Below, piece by piece: positions 19,104 through 29,799 of a stretch of DNA of 64,000 bases. Each line of letters starts with the position of its first letter. The first letter of the stretch is position 1. The position numbers and the translations under genes were made by a program. The stretch comes from Pseudosulfitobacter pseudonitzschiae. Its GTDB lineage: Bacteria > Pseudomonadota > Alphaproteobacteria > Rhodobacterales > Rhodobacteraceae. The stretch covers positions 2,232,001 through 2,296,000 of the forward strand of contig NZ_CP022415.1 of assembly GCF_002222635.1 (NCBI RefSeq). The letters run 5' to 3'. Below the pieces are notes generated by a model, which was not told the DNA's origin, did no database searches, and saw only the letters and a program-made list of their open reading frames with translations.

Positions 19104-21299
19104 TCAGTAAAAGCTTTGCGGGTCGATATCTATGGCCAGCCGGATGTCACCTTTGATCTGCACCTGCTTGACCCATTTTCGCAGCGCGCCTTGCAGGGCC
19201 ACGCCTTTGTCCGCCTTGATCAGCATCCGCACTCGATGCCGTCCGCGCACGCGGGCGATGGGAGCAGGCGCTGGTCCGTAAACCTGCGCGCCCACCTGCC
19301 GCAACGGCCCGTCCGCCCGCGCCAGCTTGTTTGCGATGTCAAACACCGCCGCTACATCCGGCCCGCTCAGGATAATGCCCGCCATGCGCCCATAGGGTGG
19401 CACCCCCGCCGCCTCGCGCTGCGCGGCTTCGGCCCGCCAGAAACCTTCCTCGTCGCCCGCCAGAATCGCGCGGATCACCGGATGTTCCGGCTGATAGGTC
19501 TGCAACAGCGCCGTGCCGGGTTTGTCGGCGCGCCCTGCCCGCCCCGCCACCTGCCGCATCAACTGAAACGTCCGCTCGGCAGCGCGCAGGTCTGACCCTT
19601 GCAGCCCCAAATCGGCGTCGATCACACCGACCAGCGTGAGGTTGGGAAAGTTGTGCCCCTTCGCCACCAGCTGCGTGCCGATCACGATGTCGGTCCCGCC
19701 TTGCGCGATGTTCTCGATCTCGGCCTTCAGTGCGCGGGCGCTGCCGTACATATCCGAGCTGAGCGTGGCAATGCGCGCATCGGGCCACAACAACGCGGCC
19801 TCTTCGCCCAACCGCTCGACCCCCGGACCGACGGGGGCCAGCCGGTCCTCGGCCTCGCAGGACGGGCAGGTGGTGGGCATCGGTTTGGTCTCGCCGCACT
19901 GGTGGCACATCAGACGTTTCAGAAACCGGTGCTCGACCATACGCGCATCGCATTGATCGCACGCGATCTGGTGCCCGCAGGCACGGCACAGCGTGATCGG
20001 AGCATAGCCGCGCCGGTTAATGAACAGCATCGCCTGTTCGCCCGCATCAATTCGCGCCTGCACCGCCTTTTGCAAATCGGGCGACACCCAGCGATCTGCG
20101 GGCAGCGCGGCGGCGCGCATGTCGATCGTGCCCATCACCGGCATCACCGCAGGGCCAAAGCGCGAAGTCAGTTCCAACCGCTTGTATTTGCCCGCCTCGG
20201 CGTTGGCCCAGCTTTCCAGACTGGGCGTGGCCGAGGCCAGAACCACATGCGCCCCGCAGATCGACGCGCGCAGCACGGCCATGTCGCGGGCATTATACAG
20301 CACCCCGTCTTCTTGCTTGTACGAGGTGTCGTGTTCCTCATCCACGACGATCAAGCCAAGGTTCTGATAGGGCAGGAACAGTGCCGACCGTGCCCCGATC
20401 ACCAATTGCGCACCACCCTGCCCGACCATGCGCCAGATGCGGCGGCGTTCGGTCATCGTGGCACCCGAATGCCATTCGGCGGGCCGCGCGCCAAACCGTG
20501 CCTCGACCCGTTTGAGAAATTCGGCAGTCAGCGCGATCTCGGGCAGCAGCACCAGCGCTTGACGACCCTGGGCCAGACAGGCGGCAACGGCTTCCAGATA
20601 GACTTCGGTCTTGCCCGATCCGGTGACACCGCGCAGCAAGGTCGTACCGTAGGTTTCCGAACGGACAGCTTCGGCCAGCATCGCAGCGCCTGCGGCCTGA
20701 TCGTCGGTCAGTTCCTTGCCGGGCAGTGACGGGTCCAGCCGCCGGAACGGCACATCGCGCGGGGCGTCCTCTTCTGACACGACACCCTGCTTGACCAACC
20801 CTTTGACAACCGAGGATGTGACACCCGCCATCTCGGACAGCTCTTTGAGCGTGAACGACAGATCACCGTATTCGGCCAAGGTCTCCATCACACGACGGCG
20901 GGCATCGGTGGCGCGGTCCGGCTCCCCTTCGCCCCGACGGTAGATTTTGCGCATCGACGGCGGATCACCCAAGCCCGGCGCGCGGGTGGCAAGCCGCAGC
21001 ATCGCAGGCATTGGCGTCAGCGTGTATTCGGCGGCGCGCAGCAGAAATGTGCGCATCTCCTCGCGCATCGGGGCCGCGTCCAGCACGCGAATAACCGAGC
21101 GGACTTTGGCAATGTCCCAATCGCCGCGCCCCGGCCCCCAGACAATGCCCAGAACCTTGCGCGGGCCCAATGGCACCTCGACAAAGGCACCCAGCATGCA
21201 ACCGCCCTCTGGCGCCTTATAGTCCAGCAGACGGTCCAACGGCTGCGTGGTCAGCACGCCGACAAGGGCACCTTCATCGTAGAATTCGGGGCGCGTCAC
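19104..21299 (-). CDS. priA: Primosomal replication restart helicase PriA
   Basis: Superfamily 2 3'-5' helicase that reloads the replisome at stalled forks. In the 731-residue form, the N-terminal 3'-binding domain comes first, then Walker A GVTGSGKT at 224-231 and DEEH in motif II. A cysteine-rich zinc domain follows ([29 protein letters not shown]), then the C-terminal helicase motifs ([33 protein letters not shown]). I prefer a GTG at 21299 with GAGG upstream; an in-frame TTG five codons earlier is the alternative. It is monocistronic and divergent from the aldolase gene. Confidence 0.95.
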   Translation of the reverse strand: MTRPEFYDEGALVGVLTTQPLDRLLDYKAPEGGCMLGAFVEVPLGPRKVLGIVWGPGRGDWDIAKVRSVIRVLDAAPMREEMRTFLLRAAEYTLTPMPAMLRLATRAPGLGDPPSMRKIYRRGEGEPDRATDARRRVMETLAEYGDLSFTLKELSEMAGVTSSVVKGLVKQGVVSEEDAPRDVPFRRLDPSLPGKELTDDQAAGAAMLAEAVRSETYGTTLLRGVTGSGKTEVYLEAVAACLAQGRQALVLLPEIALTAEFLKRVEARFGARPAEWHSGATMTERRRIWRMVGQGGAQLVIGARSALFLPYQNLGLIVVDEEHDTSYKQEDGVLYNARDMAVLRASICGAHVVLASATPSLESWANAEAGKYKRLELTSRFGPAVMPVMGTIDMRAAALPADRWVSPDLQKAVQARIDAGEQAMLFINRRGYAPITLCRACGHQIACDQCDARMVEHRFLKRLMCHQCGETKPMPTTCPSCEAEDRLAPVGPGVERLGEEAALLWPDARIATLSSDMYGSARALKAEIENIAQGGTDIVIGTQLVAKGHNFPNLTLVGVIDADLGLQGSDLRAAERTFQLMRQVAGRAGRADKPGTALLQTYQPEHPVIRAILAGDEEGFWRAEAAQREAAGVPPYGRMAGIILSGPDVAAVFDIANKLARADGPLRQVGAQVYGPAPAPIARVRGRHRVRMLIKADKGVALQGALRKWVKQVQIKGDIRLAIDIDPQSFY

Positions 21300-21427
21300 T
21301 TCTGGCCTCGGCAATTGTGGGTTTCAGTGAGTGTCCAGTTGGGGTACATGCAAACACAAAGCAAGACCATCGCGAACTGATCGTGTGCGGCCTTGTGATT
21401 GCGCTAACAGCCACTGGAGCCTTCAAC

Positions 21428-22081
21428 ATGAAATTCTTTGTAGACACCGCCGATATCGACGCCATTGCCGAACTGAACGATCTGGGCATGGTCGACGGGG
21501 TAACAACCAACCCTTCGTTGATCCTGAAATCGGGGCGTAATATCCTCGAAGTGACCAAGGAAATCTGCGATATGGTCGCAGGCCCGGTCAGCGCCGAAGT
21601 CGTCGCACTGGACGCCGACGCGATGATCGCCGAGGGCCGCAAACTGGCCGAAATCGCTGAAAACATCACCGTCAAACTGCCCCTGACATGGGACGGCCTG
21701 AAAGCGTGCAAAGTGCTGTCGGGCGAAGGCAAGATGGTCAACGTCACCCTGTGCTTTTCGGCCAATCAGGCGTTGCTGGCAGCCAAGGCAGGTGCCACGT
21801 TCATCAGCCCCTTTATCGGGCGTCTGGACGACATCAGCGTCGACGGTATGGACCTGATCGAAGACATCCGTACCATTTATGACAACTACGGGTTTGAAAC
21901 CAACATTCTGGCCGCCTCGATCCGGTCTGTCGCCCATGTACAGGATTGCGCACGCATCGGCGCCGACGTGATGACCGCACCGCCCGAAGTGATCAAGAAG
22001 CTGGCAACGCACCCGCTGACCGATGCCGGTCTGGACCAATTCATGAAAGACTGGGCGAAAACCGGTCAGAAAATTCTGTAA
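21428..22081 (+). CDS. fsa: Fructose-6-phosphate aldolase / transaldolase-like
   Basis: A 217-residue class I aldolase of the small transaldolase subfamily (FSA/MipB/TalC). Conserved TTNPSLI is at 26-32. The Schiff-base lysine is K83 in ITVKLPLT, and [19 protein letters not shown] and [10 protein letters not shown] follow. Members either cleave fructose-6-phosphate to dihydroxyacetone and glyceraldehyde-3-phosphate or act as true transaldolases; sequence alone does not separate these. The ATG at 21428 matches the family [10 protein letters not shown] start, and a long in-frame upstream extension is spurious. Confidence 0.93.
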   Translation: MKFFVDTADIDAIAELNDLGMVDGVTTNPSLILKSGRNILEVTKEICDMVAGPVSAEVVALDADAMIAEGRKLAEIAENITVKLPLTWDGLKACKVLSGEGKMVNVTLCFSANQALLAAKAGATFISPFIGRLDDISVDGMDLIEDIRTIYDNYGFETNILAASIRSVAHVQDCARIGADVMTAPPEVIKKLATHPLTDAGLDQFMKDWAKTGQKIL

Positions 22082-22103
22082 ACTTGCGGGTTTAACCATT
22101 GCA

Positions 22104-22126
22104 CCGTCCGGCCCTGAGCCGGACGG
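22104..22126 (+). terminator. Hairpin after the aldolase gene
   Basis: A perfect nine-base-pair stem CCGTCCGGC/GCCGGACGG with loop CCTGA lies 23 bases past the aldolase stop. Only a weak TTT follows, so it may act as an imperfect terminator or as a 3' end stabiliser. Confidence 0.5.
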
Positions 22127-22292
22127 CACTGCGTTTCCGCCTAGGTTAGGGAATATGCACCACAATTCCCCCTGGGCGGGAATTCTGGCAACACATCAAA
22201 GACCCGTTTTCAAAACCTGCAATTTTCACCAAAAAAGGGCAGATTTTGAAGCGGCCGCGTGTTACGGTCCCACAAAATAAAATGAGCAGTCC

Positions 22293-23000
22293 ATGACCAG
22301 CAGCCCGAAAATCGACGACGCCCTGCGCGAGGCGATTATTTCGCGTCCCGATGTGATCCTTGATGACAAGGACATGATGCACGCCCTGATCGCCGCAAAT
22401 GAACGCAGCATGGGTGGCAATATCGTCGATCTGCGCGGCATCGCAATGGAACGGCTGGAATCGCGGCTGGACCGGCTGGAAGACACCCACCGCAGCGTGA
22501 TCGCCGCCGCTTATGAAAATCTGGCGGGCACCAATCAGGTTCACCGCGCGATTCTGCGGATGCTGGACCCTGTGGAATTTGAAACCTTTCTGCGCGATCT
22601 GGGCGGCGAAGTGGCCGAAATTTTGCGTGTGGACGCGGTGAAACTGGTGCTGGAAAGCGTGCAGAACGACAATGACCCTGCGGTGCAGCGTCTGGGTGAT
22701 GTGCTTAGCGTGGCCGAGCCGGGCTTTATCGACAGCTACCTGACCCAAGGCCGTGGCGGCCCCGTCCGTCAGATCACCCTGCGTCAGATACAGAACGGCA
22801 ACGCCGAGATTTACGGCAGCAACTGCGACTGGATCCGCTCAGAGGCGTGTTTAAAGCTGAACTTTGGCGCGGGCCGTCTGCCCGGTCTGCTGGTGATGGG
22901 CGCCGAAGACCCGCATATGTTCGGCCCGCAACAGGGCACCGATCTGCTAACCTTTTTTACCGGCGTGTTTGAACGCACCATGCGCCGCTGGCTGTCATGA
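22293..23000 (+). CDS. DUF484 family protein
   Basis: A 235-residue GAF-like DUF484 protein. The N-terminal helix carries PDVILDDKDMMHALIAANE and the conserved stretch GNIVDLRGIAMERLESRLDRL, with a GAF-type core ending NFGAGRLPGLLVMGAEDP. DUF484 genes commonly sit immediately before xerC, as here, where the stop overlaps the xerC start (ATGA, 22997-23000). The biochemical role is unknown; a regulatory link to the recombinase has been presumed from this linkage. The ATG at 22293 is chosen over other frames by family fit. Confidence 0.88.
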   Translation: MTSSPKIDDALREAIISRPDVILDDKDMMHALIAANERSMGGNIVDLRGIAMERLESRLDRLEDTHRSVIAAAYENLAGTNQVHRAILRMLDPVEFETFLRDLGGEVAEILRVDAVKLVLESVQNDNDPAVQRLGDVLSVAEPGFIDSYLTQGRGGPVRQITLRQIQNGNAEIYGSNCDWIRSEACLKLNFGAGRLPGLLVMGAEDPHMFGPQQGTDLLTFFTGVFERTMRRWLS

Positions 23001-23917
23001 GCCTGATCTCTCCGGCGGCGCGCGACGCGCTGGAGACGTGGCTGGACCACCAGCGGGCGCTTAAGGGTGCGGCTGCCAACACGATCATCGCCTATGCGGG
23101 CGATCTGGGCGAATTTCTGGCCTTTATCACCACCCACAAGGGATCGCCCCAAGGGCTGGGCGCGCTGTCGCATATCACTGTCAGCGACATGCGTGCATGG
23201 ATGGCATACACCCGTTCGTCTGATGTGGGGCCACGGTCGCTTGCGCGTAAGCTGAGCGCGGTAAAATCGTTCTATCGCTGGCTGGCGTCCCGCGAGGGAT
23301 TCGAGCCAACTGCCGTATTGTCCACCCGCGCCCCCAAATACACCCGCAAGCTGCCGCGCCCGCTGGCGGTGGATGCGGCGCATGATCTGGTCGAGACAAT
23401 CGGGATGCAGTCCGCAACCACTTGGGTCGGGCTGCGCGACATTGCCGTGCTGACGCTGCTGTGGGGCTGCGGGCTGCGGATATCCGAAGCGCTGGGGCTG
23501 CGTGGCGGCGACGCGCCGCTGCCGCAGGTCATGCGGATCACCGGCAAGGGCAACAAGGAACGGATCGTGCCCGTGGTGGGTGCGGCACAGCAGGCTGTCG
23601 AGGCCTATATCGCCGCCTGTCCGCACATCCTGCAAGATGACCAACCGCTGTTTCGTGCCGTGCGCGGTGGCGCGCTGGCACCGCGTGCGATCCAAAAGGC
23701 GATGGAAACGGCGCGGATGCAGCTGGGCCTGCCCGCCACTGCCACGCCCCACGCAATGCGCCACAGCTTTGCGACACATCTGCTGAACGCGGGCGGTGAT
23801 CTGCGCAGCATTCAGGAATTGCTGGGCCATGCGTCGCTGTCGACCACGCAAGCTTATACAGCGGTTGATACTGCGCGGTTGATGGATGTTTACAACAGTG
23901 CCCACCCCAAAGCCTGA
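22997..23917 (+). CDS. xerC: Tyrosine recombinase XerC
   Basis: Resolves chromosome dimers with XerD at dif. The 306-residue protein has the SAM-like N-terminal core-binding domain and a complete catalytic set: R161 (GCGLRISEAL), K184 (TGKGNKER), H252 and R255 (PHAMRHSFATHLL), H278 (LGHASLSTTQAYT) and nucleophile Y287. It overlaps the DUF484 gene by four bases and is therefore translationally coupled. The neighbourhood (DUF484, housekeeping genes) favours true XerC over a phage or integron integrase. Confidence 0.95.
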   Translation: MSLISPAARDALETWLDHQRALKGAAANTIIAYAGDLGEFLAFITTHKGSPQGLGALSHITVSDMRAWMAYTRSSDVGPRSLARKLSAVKSFYRWLASREGFEPTAVLSTRAPKYTRKLPRPLAVDAAHDLVETIGMQSATTWVGLRDIAVLTLLWGCGLRISEALGLRGGDAPLPQVMRITGKGNKERIVPVVGAAQQAVEAYIAACPHILQDDQPLFRAVRGGALAPRAIQKAMETARMQLGLPATATPHAMRHSFATHLLNAGGDLRSIQELLGHASLSTTQAYTAVDTARLMDVYNSAHPKA

Positions 23918-24008
23918 TCGTGCGGATTGCGAACCCGAACAGGCCAATCCGGCCAAAAGCCCGCATTTCCTTTTGCATCCACCCGCCCAATAAGCCATCA
24001 ACGGGTAC

Positions 24009-24704
24009 ATGACTCGCCAGATGAAAGCCCTCTCCGTCCATTTGTTGACCGCTACGGGCGCGGTCTTTGCCATGCTGGCCATGCTGGCTGCGGTCGACGC
24101 CAAATGGGATCTGATGTTTTTGTGGCTGGTGGTGGCCTTTGCCGTGGACGGCATCGACGGCCCGCTGGCGCGCAAGTATGATGTGAAATCCAACGCCCCC
24201 GAATTTGACGGCGTGCTGCTGGATCTGATCATCGACTATCTGACCTATGTGTTCATTCCCGCCTTTGCCCTGTTCAAATCGGGGCTGATGGACGGCTGGA
24301 CCGGCTGGGTGGCGATCATCCTGATCACTTTTGCCTCGGCGCTGTATTTTGCGGACACGCGGATGAAGACCAAAGACAACTCTTTCGCGGGGTTTCCGGG
24401 GTGCTGGAACATGCTGGTTCTAGTGATTTTTGCGATCGAGCCGAACTTTTGGGTATCGCTGGCGCTGGTCACCATTCTGGCGGTGGCGATGTTCCTGCCG
24501 CTGAAATTCATCCACCCCGTGCGCACCGTACGCTGGCGCAAGCTTAGCCTGCCGGTGGCGCTGGCGTGGACGGTGTTTGCGGGCTGGGCCGCTTGGGTGA
24601 ACTTTCATCCCGACACCTGGGCTGTATACGGGCTGGCGCTCACATCCGTCTACCTGACGTTTGCAGGCATCGCACAACAAGCGTTGTACGGCCCTGACGG
24701 CTGA
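24009..24704 (+). CDS. pcs: Phosphatidylcholine synthase
   Basis: CDP-alcohol phosphatidyltransferase of about 231 residues that condenses CDP-diacylglycerol with choline in the inner membrane. The motif begins VDGIDGPLAR at about residues 46-55 and continues FDGVLLDLIIDY, the Pcs version with a longer spacer than generic family members. About eight TM helices are visible. The single-step Pcs pathway is typical of alphaproteobacteria. The start is the ATG at 24009; the Met at residue 5 (24021) is an alternative. The gene ends five bases before the convergent ogt gene. Confidence 0.93.
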   Translation: MTRQMKALSVHLLTATGAVFAMLAMLAAVDAKWDLMFLWLVVAFAVDGIDGPLARKYDVKSNAPEFDGVLLDLIIDYLTYVFIPAFALFKSGLMDGWTGWVAIILITFASALYFADTRMKTKDNSFAGFPGCWNMLVLVIFAIEPNFWVSLALVTILAVAMFLPLKFIHPVRTVRWRKLSLPVALAWTVFAGWAAWVNFHPDTWAVYGLALTSVYLTFAGIAQQALYGPDG

Positions 24705-24709
24705 CCCCG

Positions 24710-25165
24710 TCAGATCAAAAAACCGCCCGCGCCTTCATGGCGCAACAGGGCCACCTTGGTTTCGACTCCGCCTGCCCCCGAAAATCCAGTCAGCCCCTTT
24801 GCCCCCATCACGCGGTGGCACGGAATAATCACCGGCACCGGATTGCCACCGCACGCCTGCCCCACCGCCTGCGCCGATGCGCCGACGTCTTTGGCAATCT
24901 CGCCATAGGTGCGGGTAAAGCCGTAGGGAATCGCAGACATCGCCGCACAAACCGCGCGTTGCAGATCAGACCCCGCCACGCGCAGCGGCAGGTCGAACCG
25001 CTCCAACGCGCCGGCATCATAGGCGCGCAGTTGCGCCACAGCCTCGCGCAGCACAGCCGTGTCGTCCGTGCGCCCCGACGCCTGCCAAGACAGCGCCGTA
25101 ATGGCCCCGTCGTTTTCGGTCAGGCACAGGGTGCCGAATTGTGTAGGTACATCATACAGGTTCAT
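24710..25165 (-). CDS. ogt: Methylated-DNA-[protein]-cysteine S-methyltransferase
   Basis: Suicide repair enzyme that takes the alkyl group from O6-alkylguanine onto its own cysteine. The 150-residue form has the active-site motif VIIPCHRVMG with nucleophile C116, preceded by the DNA-recognition helix (GFTRTYGEIAKDVGASAQAVGQA). There is no Ada regulatory domain, so it is Ogt-like. The ATG at 25165 fits family alignment; a longer version starts 17 codons earlier. Both have weak ribosome sites. Confidence 0.92.
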   Translation of the reverse strand: MNLYDVPTQFGTLCLTENDGAITALSWQASGRTDDTAVLREAVAQLRAYDAGALERFDLPLRVAGSDLQRAVCAAMSAIPYGFTRTYGEIAKDVGASAQAVGQACGGNPVPVIIPCHRVMGAKGLTGFSGAGGVETKVALLRHEGAGGFLI

Positions 25166-25252
25166 CACGGCAGGATGCGACCAAATCAGCGATCTCTCAA
25201 CCCGTAACCTGCGCAATGCGCACCGCCAGCTTTCTGACGGTGCGCAAAAGCC

Positions 25253-26665
25253 TTAGCGTTTGGCCAGCATGTAATACAGCGCGCCACCGATCAGCGCCCC
25301 GATCACCCAAGCATAGCCCGACAGAGCCGCCAACGCAGGCACCCAGACCGTCGCCACCGAGAACACAGCCGCAATAGCAAAGGCCACCACAGCCGGATTG
25401 TTCCAACCATTGCCAAAGCGGTACGGTCCGCCCGTCATGTCGTACAATCCCGCCAAGTCCAGCTTTTGACGGCGCAGCATGTAATAATCGACGATCATGA
25501 TCCCGTAGATCGGTGCCAGCGTCGCCCCCAGCGTGTTAACGAAACCGCCGATGCCGAAGCTGGCGATAAAGCTGACCCACAAGCCGCCGATGACAAAGGC
25601 AAAGCCCGATGTAATCAACCCCGCCATGCGAAAGCTGATCCTGTCGGGCGCAAGGTTGGCAATACCGTTCACCGCAGGGATGAAGTTGGCGACCAGATTG
25701 ATCCCCACGGTCGCCGCAAAAAACGTGATCGCGGCAATGACGCTAAGCAGCACACTGTCGGTACGTTCGACAATCTCGGTCGGGTTGATGATCGCCTCGC
25801 CATAAACCACTGCGGCCCCCGCTGTGGTCAGCAGCGCAAGGGCCGAGAACAGGATCATGTTGAACGGCAGCCCCGCAAGGTTGCCCCGCACCATCGCCGG
25901 CTTGTCCTTGGCATAGCGCGAAAAGTCCGAAAAGTTGATCATAACAGCAGCGAAATAGGCCACCATTGTGCCAACGATGGCAACAAAGCCGTTGAACTCG
26001 CTCAAGAATGTCGCATCCGGCTGCACAAAGATCGTCTGTACCGCGTTCAGCAACTGGCCGTCCGCCTTTTGCCACAGAACGATCACCAGCCCGATCATCA
26101 CCAGATACACAAACGGGCCTGCAATGTTCAAAAACGTCTCTACCCAGTCCATGCCGCGCCAGAAGATCACGATGTGAAAGGCCCAGACCACCACGAATGC
26201 CAGCCAGTCAACACCTGTCAGCCCCAGCACCTCGGCACCGCCACTGATACCCGTCAGCGACCGGATCAGCAGCGCCACGGCAGTCGAGGCGAAATAGACC
26301 TGCACCCCGTACCAGAACACCGCCACGATGGCCCGCAGAATCGCGGGCAGCTTGGCCCCCTGGGTGCCCAGACTGGCGCGCGCCAGCACCGGATAGGGAA
26401 TGCCGTACTTCTCGCCCGGCGCACCTGACAGGTTCACCAGAAACATCACGAACAATCCCGCGCAGATCAGCGCGGCAAAGGCGGTCCAGCCGCTGACCCC
26501 AAACGAGATGAACAGCGAAGCGACAAGAGAATAGCCGAAAAGCGACTGTACGTCATTGGCCCAGATGTTGAAGATTGCGAACGCGCCCCAGTTCTTTTCG
26601 GACGGGCTGACAGGGTTCAGCGTATTGCCGTCCCCGCCGGTTGATGTGTCGGTATGCATGGTCAT
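25253..26665 (-). CDS. NCS1 family nucleobase/hydantoin permease
   Basis: A 470-residue, roughly 12-TM nucleobase:cation symporter-1. Family features include NPVSPSEKNWGAFAIFNIW before and in TM1, GIPYPVLARASLG after TM2-3 and NFSDFSRYA in the middle. These carriers import cytosine, uracil, allantoin or hydantoins with a cation. The substrate cannot be settled here, although the N-terminal sequence looks more like allantoin/hydantoin carriers than like CodB. The ATG at 26665 has GAGGGA upstream; a 36-residue extension is rejected. No catabolic gene is adjacent, and I see no known riboswitch in its leader. Confidence 0.82.
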   Translation of the reverse strand: MTMHTDTSTGGDGNTLNPVSPSEKNWGAFAIFNIWANDVQSLFGYSLVASLFISFGVSGWTAFAALICAGLFVMFLVNLSGAPGEKYGIPYPVLARASLGTQGAKLPAILRAIVAVFWYGVQVYFASTAVALLIRSLTGISGGAEVLGLTGVDWLAFVVVWAFHIVIFWRGMDWVETFLNIAGPFVYLVMIGLVIVLWQKADGQLLNAVQTIFVQPDATFLSEFNGFVAIVGTMVAYFAAVMINFSDFSRYAKDKPAMVRGNLAGLPFNMILFSALALLTTAGAAVVYGEAIINPTEIVERTDSVLLSVIAAITFFAATVGINLVANFIPAVNGIANLAPDRISFRMAGLITSGFAFVIGGLWVSFIASFGIGGFVNTLGATLAPIYGIMIVDYYMLRRQKLDLAGLYDMTGGPYRFGNGWNNPAVVAFAIAAVFSVATVWVPALAALSGYAWVIGALIGGALYYMLAKR

Positions 26666-26895
26666 AAGTGTCCCTCGCTCTTGTGCGAAAAATATGCGGA
26701 CGGCGGCCTTTGGCCTTGGCGCCCTGTTGTTCCCTGGCGCAAGTTGCACCACGATACAGCGAACCTGCCACATCCCGTATGCCGTGCATAGAACGTAGTT
26801 AACCCAGGGTCATGGCAGTTCACCGGTCGCTTGAAATGCTAACGGCCCGCCCCCTTTCAGGAGCAGGCCGCAAGAAGTTTCAGACCGCGCTGCGT

Positions 26896-29799
26896 TCAGG
26901 TCAGTGCCTTGTCGCAGCGGCCACATACACCTGCGTGCGCGTGTGTGCCCACATCCGGCAGCACTTTCCAGCAGCGTTGACACTTTGCACCGGCAGCCTT
27001 TTCAAACACCACACCCACGCCCGAGACTTCCGGCAGACGGAACGCTTCGGCGGGGGACGCGTCGGCGGTGATCGCGATGTCGGACGTGATGCACAGATCT
27101 TCGAATGCCACCGATTGCAGGGCGGCACGCAGGCTGTCATCCTCGACATGCACCACCGGAGCCGCCTCAAGCGAGGCACCGATGACCTTGTCGGTGCGCT
27201 GCACCTCCAAGGCGGCGGTCACGGCACGACGGGCGGCACGCACACCGGACCATTTCGCGGCCAGCGCATCATTGCGCCAGTCCGCAGGCGTCGCGGGGAA
27301 ATCGGCCATGTGAACGGAACTGTCCGCATCCGGATTCCGCTCCAGCCAGACCTCTTCCATCGTGAACACAAGGATCGGCGCCAGCCATGTGGTCAGACGC
27401 TGGAACAACAGGTCCAGCACCGTGCGCGCGGCCCTGCGGCGCAGCGTATCGCCATCGCAATACAGCGCATCCTTGCGCACATCGAAATAGAACGCCGACA
27501 AATCCAGCGTGGCAAAGTTGAACACCGCCTGCCAGACGCCCTGAAAATCAAAGGCGGCATAGCGCGTGCGCACCACCTCATCCAGCTCGGCCAGACGGTG
27601 CAGCACCCATTGTTCCAGCTCGGGCATATCGGCGGCTGCGGTGCGGTCTGCTTCGGTAAAGTCCGAAAGCGACCCCAGCATGAATCGCATGGTATTGCGC
27701 AAACGCCGATAGCTGTCGGCCACACCTTTCAGAATCTCCGGCCCGATCCGCTGGTCGGCGGTATAATCGGCCTGCGCCACCCACAAACGCAGAATATCGG
27801 CGCCGTACTGGCGCACCACCTCGTCCGGCACGATGGTGTTGCCGATGGATTTTGACATCTTCATGCCCTTGGCATCCAGCGTAAACCCATGCGTCACCAC
27901 ATTGCGATAGGGCGCGCGGCCCGTCGTGCCCACCGATTGCAGCAGCGACGAATGGAACCAGCCGCGGTGTTGGTCGGTGCCTTCCATGTAGACATCGGCA
28001 ATGCCGTCTTCCGAGCCGTCTTCGCGGTCGCGCAAGGTAAAGGCATGGGTCGAACCGCTGTCGAACCACACATCCAGAATGTCGGTGACCTGATTGTAAT
28101 CGTCGGGGTTGACGATGCCGCCCAGAAACCGCTGTTTCGCACCATCGGCATACCACACGTCCGCGCCATCCGTCTCGAAGGCCTCGACGATCCGCGCGTT
28201 CACGTCCGCGTTGCGCAGCAGGAAATCTGCATCGGTCGGCAGCGCGCCCTTTTTGGTAAAGCAGGTCAGCGGCACGCCCCATGCGCGTTGACGTGACAAC
28301 ACCCAGTCGGGGCGCGCCTCCATCATCGAATGCAAACGGTTGCGGCCCGATTTGGGCGTCCAGTTGACGTTGTCGATCTCGGTCAGGGCACGTTCGCGGA
28401 TTGTCTTGCCGAATGTGTCCAGTCCGTCACCCACGACCTTGTCGATGGCGGCAAACCACTGCGGCGTGTTGCGGTAGATCACCGGCGCCTTGGACCGCCA
28501 CGAGTGCGGATAGCTGTGCTTGATCTTGCCACGCGCCAGCAGGCCGCCGACCTCGACCAGCTTGTCGATGATGGCGGCGTTGGCGTTGCCCTCCTTGCCG
28601 TTTGGCTTCAGGATCGCCTTGCCGCCAAAGAACGGCAGATCATCGCGGAAACGCCCGTCTTCCATGACGTTATAGGTGATGACCTGCTCCAGCATGCCCA
28701 GATCACGGTAGAGCTCGTATTCCTCCAACCCGTGCGAGGGTGCGCAATGGACAAAGCCGGTGCCTTCGGTGTCGGTGACGAAATCGGCGGCGCGGAAGTC
28801 GCGCAGGTCATCCCATTCGCCGTTGGAGCCCTCAGCGCCCTTCAATGGATGCTCGAGGCTGGCTTTGGCCAACTCGTCCTGAGTGACGTCACGCACACGC
28901 GTATACATGCCGCCCTCAAGTCGCGCGCGGCCCATCACCTCGTCGGCCAGCGCATCGCTCAACAGGAAACGCTCGCCCACCTCGACCCAGCATTCCTCGG
29001 GCGTCGCGGTCACTTCGTACAGGCCATAGGAGATGCCCGCGCCGAAAACCACGGCCTTGTTGCTGGGCATGGTCCATGGTGTCGTGGTCCAGATCACCAC
29101 CTTGGCACCGTCCAGATCACCGCCGGTGCCAACGACTGGAAACTTCACCCAAACCGTAAAACTCTCCTTGTCGTGATACTCGACCTCGGCTTCGGCCAGC
29201 GCGGTCTTTTCGACCGGCGACCACATCACGGGTTTAGACCCCTGATAAAGCGTACCGTTCATCAGGAACTTCATGAACTCCTCGGCGATCACCCGCTCGG
29301 CGTGGAAATCCATCGTCAGGTACGGGTTTTCCCAATTGCCCGTGATACCCAGACGCTTGAACTCGTCGCGCTGGATGTCCACCCAGCCACGCGCGAAATC
29401 GCGGCATTCGCCACGGAATTCGTTGATCGGCACCTGATCCTTGTCGCGGCCCTTCTTGCGGTATTCCTCTTCGATCTTCCACTCGATCGGCAGACCGTGG
29501 CAATCCCAACCGGGGATATACCGCGCGTCAAAGCCCATCATCTGGTGGCTGCGCACGATCATGTCCTTGATCGTCTTGTTCAGCGCATGGCCGATATGCA
29601 GATGCCCGTTGGCATAGGGTGGTCCGTCGTGCAGCGTAAAGGGCGTGCGTCCCTTTTTCTCGCGCAGTCGGTCGTAAACACCGATCTTTTCCCAGCGTGC
29701 CAGCCACTCGGGCTCGCGTTTGGGCAGGCCCGCGCGCATCGGAAAATCGGTGCGGGGCAAGTTCAGTGTGGTTTTGTATTCAGGCGTATCGGCGCACAT
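26896..29799 (-). CDS. ileS: Isoleucyl-tRNA synthetase
   Basis: Class I aminoacyl-tRNA synthetase charging isoleucine. The 967-residue protein carries HIGH at residues 68-71 (NGHLHIGHALNKT), the editing domain in the middle, KMSKS in GMKMSKSIGNTIVP, and an anticodon-binding region. A C-terminal zinc finger, CQRCWKVLP with CGRC, is characteristic of the bacterial-type enzyme. The ATG at 29799 has AAGGA eight bases upstream. It stands alone between the permease and the DUF2339 gene. Confidence 0.97.
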   Translation of the reverse strand: MCADTPEYKTTLNLPRTDFPMRAGLPKREPEWLARWEKIGVYDRLREKKGRTPFTLHDGPPYANGHLHIGHALNKTIKDMIVRSHQMMGFDARYIPGWDCHGLPIEWKIEEEYRKKGRDKDQVPINEFRGECRDFARGWVDIQRDEFKRLGITGNWENPYLTMDFHAERVIAEEFMKFLMNGTLYQGSKPVMWSPVEKTALAEAEVEYHDKESFTVWVKFPVVGTGGDLDGAKVVIWTTTPWTMPSNKAVVFGAGISYGLYEVTATPEECWVEVGERFLLSDALADEVMGRARLEGGMYTRVRDVTQDELAKASLEHPLKGAEGSNGEWDDLRDFRAADFVTDTEGTGFVHCAPSHGLEEYELYRDLGMLEQVITYNVMEDGRFRDDLPFFGGKAILKPNGKEGNANAAIIDKLVEVGGLLARGKIKHSYPHSWRSKAPVIYRNTPQWFAAIDKVVGDGLDTFGKTIRERALTEIDNVNWTPKSGRNRLHSMMEARPDWVLSRQRAWGVPLTCFTKKGALPTDADFLLRNADVNARIVEAFETDGADVWYADGAKQRFLGGIVNPDDYNQVTDILDVWFDSGSTHAFTLRDREDGSEDGIADVYMEGTDQHRGWFHSSLLQSVGTTGRAPYRNVVTHGFTLDAKGMKMSKSIGNTIVPDEVVRQYGADILRLWVAQADYTADQRIGPEILKGVADSYRRLRNTMRFMLGSLSDFTEADRTAAADMPELEQWVLHRLAELDEVVRTRYAAFDFQGVWQAVFNFATLDLSAFYFDVRKDALYCDGDTLRRRAARTVLDLLFQRLTTWLAPILVFTMEEVWLERNPDADSSVHMADFPATPADWRNDALAAKWSGVRAARRAVTAALEVQRTDKVIGASLEAAPVVHVEDDSLRAALQSVAFEDLCITSDIAITADASPAEAFRLPEVSGVGVVFEKAAGAKCQRCWKVLPDVGTHAHAGVCGRCDKALT

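Noticed and set aside
17505-19595. A 696-codon plus-strand open frame opposite the MFS gene and the priA end
   Set aside because: Low-complexity His/Gln/Arg composition, spans two real genes on the other strand, no ribosome site or family similarity.
26666-26895. Possible purine or related riboswitch in the NCS1 permease leader
   Set aside because: Small G/C hairpins are present, but I could not identify the conserved loops of any riboswitch class; a covariance-model scan would be needed.
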